Source: Cytobacillus sp. FSL H8-0458 (GTDB taxonomy: Bacteria > Bacillota > Bacilli > Bacillales > Cytobacillaceae). From it: a stretch of 64,000 nucleotides of DNA. Positions 61,897-64,000 of this stretch are shown here, in pieces. A program made the translations under genes and the position numbers. Numbering within the stretch: position 1 is the first letter of the stretch; every line of letters starts with the position of its first letter. Location: assembly GCF_038002165.1 (NCBI RefSeq), contig NZ_JBBOBR010000001.1:3100001-3164000 (forward strand), given 5' to 3'. The notes beneath the pieces are model-generated. The model made no database searches. It worked only from the letters and a program-made list of their open reading frames with translations, and was not told where the DNA came from.

Positions 61897-61971
61897 ATCA
61901 CTCTTTCTTTTGAAAGGAGGAATATTGTTTTTCATTTTAGTACTAGAAAAAAATTTTAGGGGGGAAATAAG

Positions 61972-62874
61972 ATGACAGTTCAAGTAAAAACGGAGCAGCC
62001 AGAAATAACTGTAAAGACATTGATCAGCTCCAAAGATTCTAGAATTAAAGATTTTCTTTCTATATTGATTCAAAATAAAGCTGCCCTGGCAGGCGCCATC
62101 ATTATTTTTGTTTACCTGTTAATGGCGGCATTTGCACCGCTGCTGGCTCCATATAGCCCATACGAAATTGATTTGGAAAATAAGCTGACTCCTCCATCTG
62201 CAGACCATTGGATGGGAACAGATGATAAAGGAAGAGATATTTTAAGCCGGATTCTTTATGGTTCCAGGCTATCAATGGGGGTTGGATTTGCTGCTGTGCT
62301 ATTCGGAGCATTTTTCGGAATTATTTTTGGTCTTGTTGCAGGTTATTATGGCAAATGGGTTGACACCATTATCATGAGGATGATGGATGTTATGCTTGCA
62401 TTCCCAGGGATTCTTCTTGCCCTAGCCATTATTGCAGCATTGGGTCCAAGTCTGATTAATGTGACCATAGCAGTAGGGGCTTTTTCGGTACCTTTATTTG
62501 CCAGGATTGTCCGCGGATCTACTTTAGAAGTAAAGCGCCTTGAGTATATTGATGCAATCCGATCGCTTGGCGCCTCTGATTTTGTCATTATTTTCAAGCA
62601 TATTTTCCCGAACATTCTATCACCTATTATTGTTCAAGGGACTCTGCGTTTAGCTACTGCCATTCTATCAGCAGCTGGATTATCATTTCTTGGACTTGGT
62701 GCACAGCCGCCTTCTCCTGAATGGGGAACCATGCTCAGCAGCGGGAGGGATTTCTTATTCTCAGCACCATATATCGCTCTGTTCCCTGGTCTCGCTATTT
62801 CCATCCTCGTCCTTGGATTTAATATTTTTGGTGATGGCTTACGTGATGCTTTTGATCCTCGGATGAAAAAATAA
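61972..62874 (+). CDS. Peptide/nickel-type ABC permease, DppC type
   Basis: Membrane subunit of 300 residues with six helices. Its EAA loop EVKRLEYIDAIRSLGASDFVIIFKHIFPNIL is typical, and it has the same C-terminus form GDGLRDAFDPRMKK as the 13926-14825 permease. It is first in its operon, so the C-type permease precedes the B-type, the reverse of the other importer here. GGGGGG precedes the ATG. Confidence 0.92.
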   Translation: MTVQVKTEQPEITVKTLISSKDSRIKDFLSILIQNKAALAGAIIIFVYLLMAAFAPLLAPYSPYEIDLENKLTPPSADHWMGTDDKGRDILSRILYGSRLSMGVGFAAVLFGAFFGIIFGLVAGYYGKWVDTIIMRMMDVMLAFPGILLALAIIAALGPSLINVTIAVGAFSVPLFARIVRGSTLEVKRLEYIDAIRSLGASDFVIIFKHIFPNILSPIIVQGTLRLATAILSAAGLSFLGLGAQPPSPEWGTMLSSGRDFLFSAPYIALFPGLAISILVLGFNIFGDGLRDAFDPRMKK

Positions 62875-62896
62875 AAGCTTTGAGGAGGTTACATCT

Positions 62897-63817
62897 ATGC
62901 TGATGTTTATATTACGCCGGATTTTACAAACCATCCCGGTCATTATTGGAGTTACTTTTGTTGTCTTCTTCATTATGCAGCTCGTTCCAGGTGATCCTGC
63001 AGTACTTCTTGCTGGTGAAGGCGCTTCAAAAGAAACAATTGAAGCTATTCGTGAACAGCTTGGATTAAACCAGCCTTTATATATCCAATACTTCGAATAC
63101 TTAACGAATGTGTTTAAGGGGGATTTAGGCGTCTCCTTAAAAAACAGCCAGCCTGTTCTTGATGAAATATTGGTAAGACTGCCAATTACGATTGAACTCG
63201 CCTTCTTTAGCATCATTATCACAATCGTGCTGGGAATGGCAGCAGGTATTATTTCAGCTGTTAAGCCTTATTCTTTGACCGATGTCAGCGTCATGCTTGT
63301 TGCACTCTTAGGCATTTCACTTCCAAGCTTCTGGTTTGGTCTCATGCTTATGTATTTCTTCTCTGTTAAGCTTCAAATTTTGCCTGTTGCAGGATGGGAC
63401 AGTCTGCTCCATGTCATCTTGCCGGCTGTTACTCTTGGAGCAGGCGGTGCAGCAATTGTCGCAAGGATGACCAGGTCGAGCATGCTGGAAGTTATTCGCC
63501 AGGATTATATTCGAACAGCACGTGCAAAAGGGCTTCGCGAGCGAATCATTATTTCTAAACATGCATTAAGAAATGCACTGATCCCAGTGATTACGGTTGT
63601 AGGACTTCAGTTTGGCGCACTCCTTGGCGGTACAGTATTGGTGGAATCGATCTTTGCTATTAATGGACTTGGAAGAATGATTGTCGATGCAATTCGAATG
63701 CGAGATCTGCCAATGGTCCAGGGAGGAGTTCTATTTGCCTCACTTATTTTCGTAGTTGTGAATTTATTTGTAGATGTCTTTTATCGGTTCTTCAATAAAC
63801 GCATTGAGCTAAATTAA
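62897..63817 (+). CDS. Peptide/nickel-type ABC permease, DppB type
   Basis: Membrane subunit of 306 residues. The N-terminus ILRRILQTIPVIIGVTFVVFFIMQLVPGDPA and EAA loop VIRQDYIRTARAKGLRERIIISKHALRNALIP are diagnostic. GAGGAGG precedes the ATG. It lies 22 bases after the DppC-type gene and 19 before the ATPase gene. Confidence 0.93.
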   Translation: MLMFILRRILQTIPVIIGVTFVVFFIMQLVPGDPAVLLAGEGASKETIEAIREQLGLNQPLYIQYFEYLTNVFKGDLGVSLKNSQPVLDEILVRLPITIELAFFSIIITIVLGMAAGIISAVKPYSLTDVSVMLVALLGISLPSFWFGLMLMYFFSVKLQILPVAGWDSLLHVILPAVTLGAGGAAIVARMTRSSMLEVIRQDYIRTARAKGLRERIIISKHALRNALIPVITVVGLQFGALLGGTVLVESIFAINGLGRMIVDAIRMRDLPMVQGGVLFASLIFVVVNLFVDVFYRFFNKRIELN

Positions 63818-63836
63818 TTAGGGGTGGTGACTGGAC

Positions 63837-64000
63837 ATGAAAGAAATAAACAAGCCAATACTTGAAGTAAAAGGGTTAAAAACCCATTTCACAACAAAGC
63901 GGGGAGTCAGCAAAGCGGTTGATGGCATCGATTTTACACTGCATAAGGGGGAAACGCTGGGAATTGTAGGTGAATCCGGATGCGGGAAAAGTATGACCTC
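63837..64000 (+). CDS. Peptide-type ABC transporter ATPase, DppD type (truncated by window end)
   Basis: The first 54 residues of an ATPase are visible: [18 protein letters not shown]..., then [17 protein letters not shown] with the complete Walker A. The reading frame continues past the window. GGGGTGGTGA precedes the ATG. A DppF-type partner presumably follows outside. Confidence 0.88.
   Translation, partial: MKEINKPILEVKGLKTHFTTKRGVSKAVDGIDFTLHKGETLGIVGESGCGKSMT

Overview
The window looks like the chromosome of a spore-forming, low-GC Bacillaceae species close to the Bacillus/Cytobacillus group. The evidence is Bacillus-type ribosome-binding sites with many TTG and GTG starts, spore-protein genes (sspE, sspK), and gene order. 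The stretch from perR through bcp, gsaB, a YgaE-like gene, ygaD, ntdP/ygaC, ygaB, sspE, fabL, yfhS, mutY, yfhP, yfhJ, sspK, yfhH, recX and yfhF to yfhE-yfhD follows the known B. subtilis ygaF/perR-to-yfhD neighbourhood, with lineage-specific insertions. No rRNA, tRNA, CRISPR array, phage or intact insertion sequence was seen.

Layout. 0-6.2 kb (minus strand): perR with its own promoter and PerR box, a cobalamin adenosyltransferase, a D-2-hydroxyacid dehydrogenase, bcp, a small K+ channel and a three-gene ABC-2 exporter. 6.3-13.9 kb (plus): gsaB, a glutamate-synthase-type large subunit without a small subunit, and an aromatic-acid-exporter-like membrane protein. 13.9-19.6 kb (minus): a peptide ABC importer. 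19.9-31.2 kb: the yga/yfh conserved block. 31.2-32.7 kb: a repeat-rich interval, a DoxX-type protein and its palindromic operators. 32.7-39.3 kb: an M20 peptidase, a vWA protein, the YfiBC-type exporter pair and a glycerophosphodiester phosphodiesterase-like protein. 39.4-44.0 kb: a complete branched-chain amino acid importer (livJHMGF order). 44.2-48.1 kb: proline use (dehydrogenase, PutP, PutR-like activator). 48.1-48.7 kb: a large tandem repeat. 48.7-57.5 kb: assorted genes including HemAT, a YitT protein, a YerD-like protein and an MltG-like fragment. 57.5-64.0 kb: two paralogous cytosine-deaminase-like amidohydrolases with a peptide-type solute-binding protein, divergent from permeases and an ATPase that runs off the window.

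The most unusual signal is a family of 52-bp tandem repeats at two loci 17 kb apart (31534-31855, 7 units; 48158-48728, 11 units). Both have the same period and orientation and share the core TCATGGCGACCGTTTTC, but their unit halves differ. The first locus is bracketed by an 87-bp direct duplication that carries the last codons and terminator of the doxX-like gene. Regulatory signals read directly include a PerR box over the perR promoter, two TGTGAA-N4-TTCACA type palindromes (Rex/Fnr-like) before doxX, a near-perfect CcpA cre site before the glutamate-synthase-type gene, and terminators placed just after the binding-protein genes of the peptide and branched-chain importers. All functional names rest on recognition of protein motifs and synteny from memory; no searches were run.
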